Below are positions 53,804 through 63,948 of a stretch of DNA of 64,000 nucleotides, piece by piece. Under the pieces are notes generated by a model, which was not told the DNA's origin, made no database searches, and saw only the letters and a program-made list of their open reading frames with translations. This DNA comes from an uncultured Bacilli bacterium (GTDB taxonomy: Bacteria > Bacillota_I > Bacilli_A > RFN20 > CAG-288), in contig CALVMW010000002.1 in the NCBI GenBank assembly GCA_944349335.1, positions 1 through 64,000 on the forward strand, given 5' to 3'. The translations under genes and the position numbers were made by a program. Position 1 is the first letter of the stretch. The number at the start of each line of letters is the position of its first letter.

Positions 53804-55046
53804 CTTGAGGTATCGGAGTATAGACAAATTTTTTACCAGCTTTATCTTTTTTATAGAAACCTTTTAAAGCTAAATCATCCATAGAAACTCTTGCTGTCTC
53901 ATAGACTGTATGTTCTTCTTTCATAAATTGTTCAATAGTATAGAAAAGACCAATAGTGCAGTGAGTCGCATAAAAATGTGCTTGTTTTCTTTTTAAATTA
54001 GGATATTTTTCAAGCATATTATTTACAAATAGAGTAATATCATCAATTTTAACAGTAGCTGGGAAAAGTGGAATAGCTTTCTTATTTTCAATAGTTATTT
54101 CAACATCATTAACAGATTCTTTATTTTTTATTTCAGTTATTACATCATTTAACATTTCACATTCTTTATTAAGAAATGGAAGTATATAAAATAAGTAATA
54201 AGTAAGGTCTAAACTATCTTGGCTTCTCTTAAGTTTAAGGAAGAATGATTTTGAATGGGAAAGTGCGATCGATTCAAAGTCGACCATAAAAGCGATATTA
54301 AAGTTTTTTAAAGCTAAATAATTTTTGCAGACTATACTGGCACTTTCTTCATTTAAATATTCAAAAGGTTCGTGTTCTAAGAAGAAGTAAATCATTGCTA
54401 GGGCTTTTAATATGTCAGGTATATCATCATTAGTAAAATCTATCAATTCATTCAATTTTTTATTGATATCTTCATTTGAGCAAGCTAGAAGAGGATTGAT
54501 GATCATATTTTTTTCTTTTCTTCGATAAATTGTCTCATTATTTGAATCATCACCTTGTATTACCTTATTTAAGTATCCGATATTATCAAAATTAAAGTGA
54601 TCGATTTTTTTATCAAGAGATTTATTATATTCAGCTAAGATAATAAGAGAAGGAGAGAGCGATTCAATTTCATTTTTGATAAGGCGAATAAAAGTATCTT
54701 CACTAGGAACCTTATCTAATGAAGCGATAGCGATAGCTTTAAGAATATGGATTCTTCTTTGTAAAGCAAATTCATTTTTTTGTTCATCATTTAAAAGAAG
54801 GTATTCATAATATAAAGAGATAAGCTGCTTTTCAATAGAGTAAGCTTCTTTGAGTAGTTTTGGAGTTAAAGAGATTTGATAGGAGTTATCGTTAGCATCT
54901 TTTAGAGAAGTTTCATAACGAAAGTTAGAACGATAATTTAAGATTTCTGCGAAGATATTTTCAACATTCTCAACATTATAGTAGGCTTTAACTTCATCTT
55001 TATCAGCGTAAACTTCATCTGTGAAGCGTCTAGATTCCTCTTTCAT
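53793..55046 (-). CDS. Fic-like fold protein with degenerate motif
   Basis: This 417-residue, mostly helical protein lies between lepA and hemW. Near residues 218-245, the stretch AMIYFFLEHEPFEYLNEESA occupies the pattern of a Fic motif helix and loop (HPFxxGNGR), but Gly, Asn-Gly and Arg are not all kept. A C-terminal winged-helix-like segment (MDDLALKGFYKKDKAGKKFV) is compatible with Fic proteins that carry a DNA-binding tail. If related to Fic, the active site is probably dead or altered. The alternative is an unknown helical family. Confidence 0.4.
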   Translation of the reverse strand: MKEESRRFTDEVYADKDEVKAYYNVENVENIFAEILNYRSNFRYETSLKDANDNSYQISLTPKLLKEAYSIEKQLISLYYEYLLLNDEQKNEFALQRRIHILKAIAIASLDKVPSEDTFIRLIKNEIESLSPSLIILAEYNKSLDKKIDHFNFDNIGYLNKVIQGDDSNNETIYRRKEKNMIINPLLACSNEDINKKLNELIDFTNDDIPDILKALAMIYFFLEHEPFEYLNEESASIVCKNYLALKNFNIAFMVDFESIALSHSKSFFLKLKRSQDSLDLTYYLFYILPFLNKECEMLNDVITEIKNKESVNDVEITIENKKAIPLFPATVKIDDITLFVNNMLEKYPNLKRKQAHFYATHCTIGLFYTIEQFMKEEHTVYETARVSMDDLALKGFYKKDKAGKKFVYTPIPQDEQ

Positions 55047-55054
55047 GTTTCACC

Positions 55055-56869
55055 TCAATTTTTATCGTCAACTGTCAGTATAGCAATAAAGGCTTCTTGC
55101 GGAACTTGAACTTTTCCAAATTCCTTCATTCTCTTTTTACCCTTCTTTTGTTTTTCTAATAATTTTTTCTTTCTAGAGATATCACCACCATAACATTTAG
55201 CTAAAACGTCTTTCCTAACAGCTTTAATATCGCTTCTAGCAATTATTTTTCCCCCGATATAAGCTTGCACAGGAACTTCAAATTGCTGCCTAGGGATGAC
55301 ATCTTTTAAGGTATCTACGACTGCTCTTGCTCTTCCATAAGCGGTCTTTTTAAAGATGATGGTTGTAAGAGCATCAACTTTTTCACCATTTAGCAAGATA
55401 TCCATTCGATCAACATCAGAAAGGCGGTAACCGATAACTTGATAGTCAAGAGAAGCGTAGCCTTGTGAAACTGATTTTAACTTATCGAAGAAGTCAAAGA
55501 TGATTTCTGATAGAGGCATTTCATAAGTGATACTGACTCTTGTCTCATCGACGTAGTCAAGCGAGATGTAATCACCTCTTTTCTTTTCACAGAGAGTCAT
55601 AATATTTCCTAAATAATCTTTAGGTGTCATAATTTCAACTTTACAATAGGGTTCATAAGTCTCTTTAATTTTGGTATGGTCAGTTGGAAAATCAGCAGGA
55701 TTTTGAATGAATTTTCTTGTTCCATCAGTAAAGACAACTTCATAAACGACAGAAGGAGCAGTACATAATAAATCGATATCATACTCATCTTCTAAACGAG
55801 CTTGAATAACTTCCATGTGTAATAGTCCTAAAAAACCACAACGAAAACCGCTGCCTAAAGCAATAGAAGTCTCTGGCTCATAAACTAAAGCAGCGTCGTT
55901 TAAGGAAAGTTTATCTAAAGCGTTATGAAGATTTTCAAAATCTTTATTATCGCTAGGATATAAACCAGCGTAGACCATCGGTGTTGTTTTTCTAAAACCA
56001 GCGAATGGTTCTTCGGTTCTATTATCTGCTAAAGTGAGTGTGTCACCTACTGAAACATCTTTTATATTTTTTATAGAAGCGGCAAGATAACCAACTTCAC
56101 CTGCTTTTAAAGATTGAACTTTTGTTTGATCTGGTGTCCTTATTCCTAACTCAGTAACTTGATAGATATTATTATTCGACATAAAGAGAATTTTGTCACC
56201 GACTTTAACTTCGCCCTCAAAAACCCTTATCATGATAATAACTCCACGATAAGAATCAAATTTAGAGTCAAAAATCAAAGCTTTTAAAGGTTTTGTTTCA
56301 TCTCCTTGTGGACTGGGTAAGTATTTCACTATAGCCTCTAATAATACATCTATACCTTGACCAGTTTTTGCAGAAACTAATACGCAATGATCAGGATCCA
56401 TCTGTAAAGTATCGATAAGTTCTAATTGACATTTTTCAACGTTACTTGAAGGAAGATCTATTTTATTAATAACAGGTAAAAGCTTTAGTTTATTATCTAT
56501 AGCTAAATAACCATTAGCTAATGTCTGAGCTTGAACACCTTGAGTTGCATCGACAACTAATAAAGCTCCTTCACAAGCAGAAAGAGAGCGGCTTACTTCA
56601 TAGGTGAAGTCAACATGCCCAGGAGTATCTATCAAGTTAAAGAGGTAGGTTTCTCCATCTTTTGCTTTATATGTGACATTGACAGCATTTAACTTAACCG
56701 TTATTCCTCTTTCTCTTTCAATATCCATGTCATCTAAAAGTTGAGGCTGCATATCTCTAACCTCAACAGCGCCAGTTTTTTCTAATATGCGATCGCAAAG
56801 AGTAGATTTACCATGATCTATATGGGCGATAACACAGAAATTTCTTATATGTTTTTTATCAAAATCCAT
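55055..56869 (-). CDS. lepA: elongation factor 4 (LepA)
   Basis: This 604-residue translational GTPase has G1 [14 protein letters not shown], the switch region [11 protein letters not shown]3 DTPGHVDF and G4 NKIDLP. The LepA-specific C-terminal domain has [20 protein letters not shown]. It helps back-translocation and ribosome assembly under stress. It starts 3 bp after the helicase stop on the same strand. Confidence 0.97.
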   Translation of the reverse strand: MDFDKKHIRNFCVIAHIDHGKSTLCDRILEKTGAVEVRDMQPQLLDDMDIERERGITVKLNAVNVTYKAKDGETYLFNLIDTPGHVDFTYEVSRSLSACEGALLVVDATQGVQAQTLANGYLAIDNKLKLLPVINKIDLPSSNVEKCQLELIDTLQMDPDHCVLVSAKTGQGIDVLLEAIVKYLPSPQGDETKPLKALIFDSKFDSYRGVIIMIRVFEGEVKVGDKILFMSNNNIYQVTELGIRTPDQTKVQSLKAGEVGYLAASIKNIKDVSVGDTLTLADNRTEEPFAGFRKTTPMVYAGLYPSDNKDFENLHNALDKLSLNDAALVYEPETSIALGSGFRCGFLGLLHMEVIQARLEDEYDIDLLCTAPSVVYEVVFTDGTRKFIQNPADFPTDHTKIKETYEPYCKVEIMTPKDYLGNIMTLCEKKRGDYISLDYVDETRVSITYEMPLSEIIFDFFDKLKSVSQGYASLDYQVIGYRLSDVDRMDILLNGEKVDALTTIIFKKTAYGRARAVVDTLKDVIPRQQFEVPVQAYIGGKIIARSDIKAVRKDVLAKCYGGDISRKKKLLEKQKKGKKRMKEFGKVQVPQEAFIAILTVDDKN

Positions 56870-56871
56870 CT

Positions 56872-59265
56872 TTATTTATCCTTCCAAAATTTCTTTAAAT
56901 CAGCTTGTAAGGCTGAAGGTGAAATTATTTTCTTTGCATTAGTATATGTTTCTTTAATTATTCTCTTATATGGTTCTAAATTATATCTAGAATCAATAAA
57001 AAGAACAAAACCTCTATCTTCTTCTGTTCGTATGACTCTTCCAGCCGCTTGTAAGACACGATTCATTCCTGGATAAGAGTAAGCGTAGTTAAATCCTTTC
57101 TTAGAGGGCGCATCTTTTTCGTAATATTGCTTTATCTTGTCTTTTTCATAGCTGATAGAAGGTAAGCCGACAGAGATAATTATTGCTCCTATTAAATAGT
57201 CTCCAATTAAATCGATACCTTCAGAGAAGATGCCTCCTATAACTAATAATCCAACTTTTGTTTCAGAACTTTCAGTTTTAAAAGCATCGATGAAATTATT
57301 TCTTTCATCGTCATCCATTATTCTCTTTTGAACAATTAATTGAATATCTTTAGCTTCTTTTTGGAAAAGCTCTTCCATTTTATCAAGATATTCAAATGAG
57401 GGACAGAAAACAAAATAATGCCCTTCTTTTGCTCGTATTGCTTTTAAAGAGAGGTTGAATATATCTTTGATTGTACTCATCCTATGTTTATATAAAACAG
57501 AATATGTAGTTGAATAATAGATCTTGAGGTGTTCTTTATCAAAAGGTGAGGGAAGAATCAAAATTGAATCTTTATCTTTTACAGAACCTCCTAAAAGCTC
57601 GACATAGTAATCTTTAGGAGAAAGAGTTGCTGAGAATAAAGCACAGGAAGTGAAAATATTATTCTTTTTTACAATTATATAGGTCGGGTCTATGCATAAG
57701 ATATTTAAAGATAAAGGATGATATTTTTCACTAAAGTTAACATAGAGATCATATTTAAACTCATTATTCTTTAATTCTGAGTAAAGGAGTGAAAAACCGT
57801 TTAAATCATAGAAAGTATCTCGCATAACTTCATCTAAAATATGTGGTGCTTTTCTTAAAGCTTCTTTAAAATCTTCTAAGAAATAATTTATAGCATCGTC
57901 TAATTCTTCAGGTATTTCTTTTAATTCTTTAATAAGTTTATCTTTTTCATCTTTATCTAATAAATTAATCTCAAATTTTTTCAATAAAGAGATTATCGTC
58001 ATTAAGGAATTAGATAAGTTTCTTGTATATATATGATTAAAATGCGGTAAATTCTGTTGTAATGTTTCAATATTTAGTGAGCAAGAATACATACTTCTTA
58101 CTCGGTCAGAAAGATTATGGCATTCATCAACTAATAAATATGCTTTACCTAATTTTGACTTTCGAAGTTCTAATTCTAAAGGATCAGCCATATCATAGAC
58201 ATAAGCGTAATCAAGGATGAGAATATCGCAATAACGAGAAAGATCTTTTTGGAATTGATAAGGACAAATCTTCTTTTCCATCGCATATTCAAGAAGGAAT
58301 TGCTTATCATAGATATCTTCCTTGGCTAATACTTCAAAGATACAATTAAGTAATTTATCATAGTACTTAATAGCAAAAGGGCACTCATCAGGATTACAGT
58401 GGCCTATTTTGGAATTAAAACAGAATTGATCTAATCTTGAAAAAGCTATCGCTTTTATTCTAATTGTATCGTGACAGATTTTTCTAATTGTATCCATCGC
58501 GACATTTTTGATTGAATTTTTACTTGTCAAATAATAGATAGAATCACAGTTATTATTTTTAAATTTTTCAATGAGAGGATAAAGAGTAGAAATGGTTTTA
58601 CCAATTCCAGTAGGAGCTTCAATATAGACCGTCTTTTTTTTATCAGCGGCATTAGAAATAAAATCCATCATTTCCTGTTGACCTTTTCTTAGAGAATTAA
58701 AAGGGAAGGTCAAATTTTGACAAGTCTTATTTCTAATTTGTTTATATTGTAAGACGATTCTTAAATATTGGGAATAACTAGCAATTAAAGATTCGACAAA
58801 ACTAGTTAGCTCAGAAATAGTGTAAACTCTTTCGATAAACTTTCGAATATTTTTATCTTTTTGACTTAAATAAGTTAAACGAATTTTGATGCTAAAAAGT
58901 TTTTTATCACTACAGAGCATGTAGGCATAGAACATAGCTTGACCGATATGCCAATCTCCAGCTTCCTTGATAAAAGTATCAAGATCTTGTCTTGTCGTCT
59001 TAATTTCATCAAGCATTTCTTCACCAGGAGTAAGGTCAACACCATCAGCTCTACCTAAAACATTAAAGATAAATTCATCAGTATAGAACGAGTGTTTTAA
59101 AAAGTACTCAGATATATAACTTTCGCCTTGTTCTTTTTGATATTCTTCATGAAGTTCAGTTCCTCTTTGCATTGACGATTCATTAAAATATCGGTTATCA
59201 AGGTTACCTTTTCTAAGCATGACATCGACAATATCGTGAACAGATAAAGTATAAAAAGTGCGCAT
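56872..59265 (-). CDS. PD-(D/E)XK nuclease-XPD/DinG-like helicase fusion
   Basis: This is a 797-residue protein. Residues 30-130 carry a RecB/Cas4-type nuclease core: LGRADGVDL (Asp), [13 protein letters not shown] (E-x-K) and [12 protein letters not shown] (QxxxY). The rest is a superfamily 2 DNA helicase of the XPD/DinG kind: Walker [15 protein letters not shown], four Cys (in [13 protein letters not shown] and before) that would hold a 4Fe-4S cluster, DECH box VDECHNL, and the C-terminal [12 protein letters not shown] motif VI (here [12 protein letters not shown]). Probably a 5'-to-3' repair helicase with its own nuclease. It sits in the lepA operon. Confidence 0.88.
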   Translation of the reverse strand: MRTFYTLSVHDIVDVMLRKGNLDNRYFNESSMQRGTELHEEYQKEQGESYISEYFLKHSFYTDEFIFNVLGRADGVDLTPGEEMLDEIKTTRQDLDTFIKEAGDWHIGQAMFYAYMLCSDKKLFSIKIRLTYLSQKDKNIRKFIERVYTISELTSFVESLIASYSQYLRIVLQYKQIRNKTCQNLTFPFNSLRKGQQEMMDFISNAADKKKTVYIEAPTGIGKTISTLYPLIEKFKNNNCDSIYYLTSKNSIKNVAMDTIRKICHDTIRIKAIAFSRLDQFCFNSKIGHCNPDECPFAIKYYDKLLNCIFEVLAKEDIYDKQFLLEYAMEKKICPYQFQKDLSRYCDILILDYAYVYDMADPLELELRKSKLGKAYLLVDECHNLSDRVRSMYSCSLNIETLQQNLPHFNHIYTRNLSNSLMTIISLLKKFEINLLDKDEKDKLIKELKEIPEELDDAINYFLEDFKEALRKAPHILDEVMRDTFYDLNGFSLLYSELKNNEFKYDLYVNFSEKYHPLSLNILCIDPTYIIVKKNNIFTSCALFSATLSPKDYYVELLGGSVKDKDSILILPSPFDKEHLKIYYSTTYSVLYKHRMSTIKDIFNLSLKAIRAKEGHYFVFCPSFEYLDKMEELFQKEAKDIQLIVQKRIMDDDERNNFIDAFKTESSETKVGLLVIGGIFSEGIDLIGDYLIGAIIISVGLPSISYEKDKIKQYYEKDAPSKKGFNYAYSYPGMNRVLQAAGRVIRTEEDRGFVLFIDSRYNLEPYKRIIKETYTNAKKIISPSALQADLKKFWKDK

Positions 59266-59303
59266 GCATATATTTTAGTATAAAACTAGTTTTTTGAAAA
59301 TGT

Positions 59304-60518
59304 TTATTTTATTCTTAAAAATATTTTTCTATTTTCCTCTTTTTCTTCATCACTTAAATCTTTAAATTCTTCTTTCTCTTTATCACTTAATTGCATAATC
59401 ATATTATTAGTTAACTCTTTACAAGTCCCTGATAATAATGATATTTTCATAGCTTCTTTATCTTTATTATTTATCGCTGCTTTGAGATATTTTTCAGCTA
59501 ACCTTTTCTTTTTGGGATAATAAGCTTTATAAAGAATAAGGTTTAATTCGGGATAATAATCAACTAAAGTGCTCATAATATTTACAGCATATCTTTTTGA
59601 AAATGGAGAATCAGAATTATTTAGTAGAATAGCATATTTTTTCCCTGCTTCTTTATCTCCTAATTTATATGCTTGTTCATAATGTAACATCGCAGAATTA
59701 ATATCATTATTTTTTATATCGATATCTCCAAGATATCTTTGAGCTTCTTTTTCTTTAGCTTTTAAAAAGTAAGAGTAAGCTTTATCATATTCTTCACTAT
59801 CTAAGGCTATTAAGCCTAAGTATAAATAACTACTTAAACAACCATCGTCTTTTGCTTCTTCTAGGTATAATAGGGCCTTATTGTTATCTTTAGAAAAGAT
59901 TTTTCCTAAATAATATTCTTTGCCTAATATAAATTTTGCTTCTTTATTATCTATACAACTTTCTAATAAAGATTTTCCTCTATCGATATCTTGTGTAATA
60001 TCTAGTCCATATAAATATATTTGTCCTAAATAATAATTAGTTTCTAATGTTTTTATTTTATTAAAAATTTCGAAGGCTTTATGGTAATCAGTAGTTACGC
60101 CTTTACCTAAAAAGTAACATTCAGCAAGTCGATAATCAGCATATTTACATCCTTTTGAACTTGCTTCTTTATAAAGTTGAAAAGCTTTAAGAGGATTGTT
60201 ACTAAAAGGAAAGAGGCCTAAAGAATAAAACTCACCTAAAAGATAAGTGCTGATCGCATCACCTTTTTTACTTTGTTCAACTAAAGATAAAGAGAAGGAT
60301 AAAGGAACTTGACAGCGATTTTTAATCTCTAGATAAGCTAAGAAATTTATATCAGTATTTCTCATCTCTTTTCCATCTTCATATCTCATCTCTAGAATTA
60401 TCCGTATTTTTAGTTCTTCAAAAGCTGATGAATAATAGGTAAATAAATCTAAATTTGTTCGATAATTATAGAGAAGTTGCTCTCCTGTCTGTAAGTAAAT
60501 CTGCTCTTTTTTGTTCAT
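59304..60518 (-). CDS. Sel1-repeat protein
   Basis: This 404-residue protein is built largely of Sel1-like repeats of about 33-36 residues, with the ALYLGxLYxxG..... pattern: TYLLGEFYSLGLFP, YRLAECYFLGKGVTTDYHKA, YYLGQIYLYGL, FILGKEYYLGKI, SYLYLGLIALDSEEYDKA. About eight repeats lie in residues 80-330. No signal peptide is seen, so it is cytoplasmic. Such solenoids scaffold protein contacts; the partner is unknown. Confidence 0.85.
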   Translation of the reverse strand: MNKKEQIYLQTGEQLLYNYRTNLDLFTYYSSAFEELKIRIILEMRYEDGKEMRNTDINFLAYLEIKNRCQVPLSFSLSLVEQSKKGDAISTYLLGEFYSLGLFPFSNNPLKAFQLYKEASSKGCKYADYRLAECYFLGKGVTTDYHKAFEIFNKIKTLETNYYLGQIYLYGLDITQDIDRGKSLLESCIDNKEAKFILGKEYYLGKIFSKDNNKALLYLEEAKDDGCLSSYLYLGLIALDSEEYDKAYSYFLKAKEKEAQRYLGDIDIKNNDINSAMLHYEQAYKLGDKEAGKKYAILLNNSDSPFSKRYAVNIMSTLVDYYPELNLILYKAYYPKKKRLAEKYLKAAINNKDKEAMKISLLSGTCKELTNNMIMQLSDKEKEEFKDLSDEEKEENRKIFLRIK

Positions 60519-60679
60519 AAGACCTCCAAAACTAACAAGACTTTACTTATCTCAATATTTTTTGTCAAATTAGAAAGTGCCGCTTTTCTCATATACTTCT
60601 TGAACTAGTAGATTTTTGTATTTTTATTTGAACTTTGTTTGTTTCAATAGATAAATTAAAATTAGCATAATAAAAATAC

Positions 60680-60708
60680 TTGAAACCATATAATTACTTT
60701 GCTAAAAT
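60680..60708 (+). promoter_or_regulatory. promoter of tRNA-Phe
   Basis: TTGAAA (60680-60685), a 17-bp spacer and TAAAAT (60703-60708) lie 11 bp before the tRNA. Confidence 0.8.
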
Positions 60709-60719
60709 AACTAGGCTTT

Positions 60720-60795
60720 GGTTCGATAGCTCAGCTGGCAGAGCATAGCACTGAAAATGCTAGTGTCGGCAGTTCGACTCTGCCTCGGACCACCA
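60720..60795 (+). tRNA. tRNA-Phe (anticodon GAA)
   Basis: The acceptor GGTTCGA pairs with TCGGACC and CCA is encoded. The anticodon stem TAGCA/TGCTA encloses CTGAAAA, giving GAA. It is a stand-alone gene with its own promoter and terminator. Confidence 0.97.
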
Positions 60796-60808
60796 CTTTA
60801 AACAATAT

Positions 60809-60849
60809 GTCTGACTTGGTCTTCTTACAAGACTAGTCAGACTTTTTTT
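60809..60849 (+). terminator. terminator of tRNA-Phe
   Basis: GTCTGACT pairs with AGTCAGAC around an 18-nt loop, which itself has a TCTT...AAGA stem, followed by seven T. Confidence 0.9.
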
Positions 60850-60896
60850 GTTTGTTTCATGAGTTTTTATCTAAATAATATATTATCTAATTAATT

Positions 60897-61256
60897 TTAT
60901 TTAATATTACATACTGAACTTATTTTTTTATTTTCAAGTTTTAAATTATTATTGATACACTCTATTGAAAAGAAGTTTTTAGAAGTCAATAAAGAATCAT
61001 CAATTTTTAATCTTGTTCCAAATTTATCTATTTCATATGCTTCGATTTTTTTGATTGTTTTTTTGTCTATCACTTTCTTTTCTTTGCCCGCTGCAATTCT
61101 TCCATCAATAAATACTTTATTTGTGTTTATTGCACATTCTAAGCTGCAAAGAGCGTCTTTATCCTGTAAGATAACGTAAGTAACAATCTCATTGACTACT
61201 ATGTCACATAGACGATTAGGGTGACCATGTGAAACATATTCTGCTGTTAAAATCAT
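60897..61256 (-). pseudogene. S-adenosylmethionine synthetase, N-terminal fragment
   Basis: This is a 119-residue frame. The first 50 residues match the MetK N-terminal domain (TAEYVSHGHPNRLCDIVVNE, then the LECAIN..KVFIDGRI part equivalent to ETL.....V.GEI). SVxxGHPDK-type ATP-binding residues are partly kept (here SHGHPNR). After that the sequence drifts into Lys/Ile-rich stretches and stops at less than a third of the normal 390 residues. It was probably produced by deletion. It follows the ATPase fragment by 6 bp, behind a structured leader. Confidence 0.65.
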
Positions 61257-61262
61257 TATTAA

Positions 61263-61470
61263 TTAAAGAAGTGTTATAAAATCTAAATTCCATTTTAACG
61301 CTTCAGCTAATCTTTCTAAAATAAAAGATTTCGCACTACCATGTTCACCTATTAATAACATCGGAGATTCATTAGTTAAAGCTGCAAGAATAATATGTTC
61401 AAGATGAGACCATCTAAATAAACCTACATCTAAATAAACCTAGCGGTTCAGTGATTAAAGATTTCTTCAT
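61263..61470 (-). pseudogene. MoxR-like AAA ATPase fragment broken by a 16-bp duplication
   Basis: ATG 61470 has a GGAGGAATT site. The frame breaks after 18 codons, at a perfect tandem duplication of 16 bp (61411-61426 and 61427-61442). Removing one copy leaves 192 bp, an exact frame of 63 codons plus stop. It encodes HIILAALTNESPMLLIGEHG followed by SAKSF, a Walker A of MoxR/RavA-type AAA ATPases. It stops soon after, so only the N-terminal quarter remains. Confidence 0.7.
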
Positions 61471-61505
61471 AATTCCTCCTTAATAGCCATAAAGAGGAAT
61501 TAAAA

Positions 61506-61528
61506 ACTCCAATCGTTACGACGGGAGT
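61506..61528 (-). terminator. intrinsic terminator in the leader
   Basis: On the minus strand ACTCCCGT...ACG..GGAGT folds as a stem (with inner CGT/ACG pairs), followed by TTTTTAATT. It lies between the structured leader and the first start codon, the position of an expression-platform terminator. Confidence 0.7.
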
Positions 61529-61539
61529 AATATAATTTT

Positions 61540-61618
61540 TAAAATTCTCATCGTTCAAGCTTTGGCACCCAACACTACTTGGGTTGTCGGTGAATCAACG
61601 GGCTTGTCTCTAACCACA
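61540..61618 (-). ncRNA. structured leader resembling a SAM-clan riboswitch
   Basis: Read on the minus strand it contains GACAAGCCC, TTCACCGACAACCC and GGGTGCCAAAGC in that order. ACCCAA pairs with TTGGGT to form a hairpin, and CAAGC pairs with GCTTG across it. These strings and their order resemble the conserved core of SAM-I and SAM-I/IV aptamers (GCCC..., CCGGCAACC, GGTGCC). A terminator follows and the downstream fragments include MetK, a typical SAM-riboswitch target. I could not find a convincing P1 helix, so the call is tentative, and the element may be decayed. Confidence 0.4.
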
Positions 61619-61881
61619 CTTTTTATGGATACATTTTTTTAATACTATTATTAATCTAATTTTACTAGTTTTTTATATTCCTTCACATACTATATCAATG
61701 TAAGAAAACTTAGTCAGTTAAAGAATATATATCAAGTTAATATTTATAGCCATTTTTGTTTTTCTATTATAATATGTTTTAACGTTACTTATTTTATTAT
61801 TAAATGATTTATTAGACGATTATAATTAACTAATATCATCGATTTTTATTGGTTAAATCATTGATTGTAAATATTAGTAAA
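61619..61881. other. AT-rich intergenic region
   Basis: No coding region, RNA gene or repeat is supported between the leader and the HAAS-type gene. Confidence 0.5.
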
Positions 61882-62580
61882 TTAACTTATGTAGTTAATA
61901 TGTTTTTTTCTTCTTTCTATCAAGTACATTACAATGCTTAAGCTAAAGCAAATAATAGAAGCGATTAGAGTAGGATCAAATAAATATGTTGTTTTTGTTA
62001 ATTCATAACTTATTGGTTCCATTGAAACTAGCCAATAAAGGCATAATCTTAGTGTACCAGGAAAATCATAATATAAGTTGTAATAATAGTTTCCTGTCAT
62101 CGGTCTATATAAATATAGGAAACATTGAATTGTTATTGCAATAACAGAAGTAAAAAGAATAGCTGCTATAATAAAATCTAGATAATTTCTTTTTTTGTAA
62201 GTAATTACAGTATAGATAAAATAAATTAGTGTTATAAATGCAAGTAATGGATAAATTATATTGAAAATATAAAGAATATTTGTGTTTAACCAACCAATAA
62301 TAGCTATTATTAGAGTTGTAGTAAGAGCGATAGATGACACTAGAAGTGAGTATCTAAATTTATTGAACTTATTTATATTATAATTAGCTTTAATTGTAGT
62401 TCTCATTGAGTCTAGAGCATTTAAAAAAGCGTCATTTTCATTATTTTGCTTTTCTAAATTTAATAAATACTCATCAAAGGTAGAATCAGATAGCTCTTTA
62501 ATTATTTTCTTGTCAAAAATACCATATTGCTTCAATTCTTTTTCTACAGATCGCTTTATTTCTTTTTCTTTATTTTTCAT
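61882..62580 (-). CDS. HAAS-domain membrane protein
   Basis: This 232-residue protein has an N-terminal cytoplasmic helical part (about residues 1-70: KEIKRSVEKELKQYGIFDKK, FDEYLLNLEK) resembling the HAAS module. About five transmembrane helices follow. HAAS membrane proteins typically pair with PadR regulators as anti-activator or signalling partners. Here the PadR gene directly precedes it with an 11-bp overlap, supporting the call. Confidence 0.7.
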   Translation of the reverse strand: MKNKEKEIKRSVEKELKQYGIFDKKIIKELSDSTFDEYLLNLEKQNNENDAFLNALDSMRTTIKANYNINKFNKFRYSLLVSSIALTTTLIIAIIGWLNTNILYIFNIIYPLLAFITLIYFIYTVITYKKRNYLDFIIAAILFTSVIAITIQCFLYLYRPMTGNYYYNLYYDFPGTLRLCLYWLVSMEPISYELTKTTYLFDPTLIASIICFSLSIVMYLIERRKKHINYIS

Positions 62581-62908
62581 TATTTCCTCCGATTAACTTT
62601 TTTAAACAATTTAAGCTATTAATGTATTCATCTTTGTTTGATAAATAATAATTTCTACCTTTTTCGGTTAATTCATAATATTTTCTTATTTGATTTTGTG
62701 ATGTTGTTTCTAAAGAAAAACTCACGTAATTTTCTTTTTCTAATTCTTTCATTATGATTAAAGCTGATGGATTACTCAATTTAATGTAACCTTTTCCATC
62801 ATTAATTATCTGTTTAACAATATTGTAAAGATAGTTTCTATTATTAAATAGATAAGCACAGATGATCATTTTTGTGTAGCCTTTAATAAATTCACTGGAA
62901 CTTAACAA
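62570..62908 (-). CDS. PadR-family transcriptional regulator
   Basis: This 112-residue protein has a winged-helix core (YNIVKQIINDGKGYIKLSNP, SALIIMKELEKENYVSF) and the Y-E-L-T-E-K-G strand-helix transition typical of PadR wings. The C-terminal helix is short. It probably autoregulates with the overlapping HAAS gene. Preceded by GGAGAATA. Confidence 0.8.
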   Translation of the reverse strand: MLSSSEFIKGYTKMIICAYLFNNRNYLYNIVKQIINDGKGYIKLSNPSALIIMKELEKENYVSFSLETTSQNQIRKYYELTEKGRNYYLSNKDEYINSLNCLKKLIGGNNEK

Positions 62909-63128
62909 TTTTATTCTCCTTATAATAGTTAGTATAACTATATATATATTTTAATTTAATACAATTTATTAGTCAATATATTAAATGCCATATAATTAAA
63001 CTTAAGGAGAATTAAAAGACTATTTTTACTCTCTAATTCTTATTTTTGCTTTACAACTAGAGTAAAAAATATCCACTTAATGCTTTTATGTTTATCAACC
63101 ATAATGTTAAATTTTTTTATCAAATTTA

Positions 63129-63776
63129 TCATCTATTTTTATTTTTAATAGTAACATACATTCTACCTTCTTCGAATATCTTTTCATTAATATTACAGAC
63201 TGTTCTACCTATATAACAATCACTTCTTTTAAATAAAAGATCTTTATAATACCAGCATTTATTTATAAAGGAATATCTATTTATTGAAACACCATCTTTT
63301 ACTAGTAAATATTTCTTGCCATTTATATTTATGATTAATTGCTTAAGGGCTATATTTTTAAGAGGCAATCTTTTTTTAAATAAGTATAAAAGAGGAAGTT
63401 TGTTTGATACTTCAGGAAATCTAATATTTCTTACAATATAAGCTATGAACATGCCTTTTTTAAATATTTTAGTATTGGTTTCAAATTTAATTTCTTTGTC
63501 ATTATATGTTAATGAAAATACATTGCCCATTCTTTTAGCGAAAAGTTCGATTTTTGTTTCTTCTTTAAAATTAAAGAAATGTTCATTGCTTTTTTTAATC
63601 TCTCTACTGGAAATATAATTTGCAAAAGAAAACATTAAAAGAATAACTGAAAAAATATAAAGTAATAAAAAAGGAGCAAACAGATAAACTTCATTAGTTA
63701 CACAAACATGCACAATTCCTGTGATAAGTAGAGCAAGTAATATAATGTTTGTAATAAATAAAATAAATAATTTCAT
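63129..63776 (-). CDS. membrane protein downstream of an Rhs remnant, immunity candidate
   Basis: This 215-residue protein has two N-terminal transmembrane helices (about residues 3-25 and 30-52) and a soluble, basic C-terminal domain. Its start lies inside the 3' end of the Rhs-core remnant, with GGAGTGG upstream, exactly where an immunity gene follows an Rhs toxin. That role is inferred from position; the sequence itself is unrecognised. Confidence 0.55.
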   Translation of the reverse strand: MKLFILFITNIILLALLITGIVHVCVTNEVYLFAPFLLLYIFSVILLMFSFANYISSREIKKSNEHFFNFKEETKIELFAKRMGNVFSLTYNDKEIKFETNTKIFKKGMFIAYIVRNIRFPEVSNKLPLLYLFKKRLPLKNIALKQLIININGKKYLLVKDGVSINRYSFINKCWYYKDLLFKRSDCYIGRTVCNINEKIFEEGRMYVTIKNKNR

Positions 63777-63948
63777 TTAATCGTCCACTCCATGAAGAAA
63801 TATAATAACGCACCTTGCAATAATACACTCTAGATTCACTATTATAATAGTAGCCTTTGAATCTAAAAGGATTTAAGTTTTCGATACCTATAGCATCTTT
63901 TACTGTACTAGAACTATTTAAAGCATCGTATTTGATTTTATCATAGCA
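63776..63948 (-). pseudogene. Rhs core C-terminal fragment
   Basis: The minus-strand frame reads DAIGIENLNPFRFKGYYYNS, then VYYCKVRYY and WSGRLNE. This is the end of the Rhs repeat-associated core (NPxRYRGYYYD...YY...RYY...GR). In an intact gene a variable toxin domain would follow. Here the frame runs into the next gene without one, and it is closed upstream by a TAG at 63949-63951, so only this scrap remains. Confidence 0.7.
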
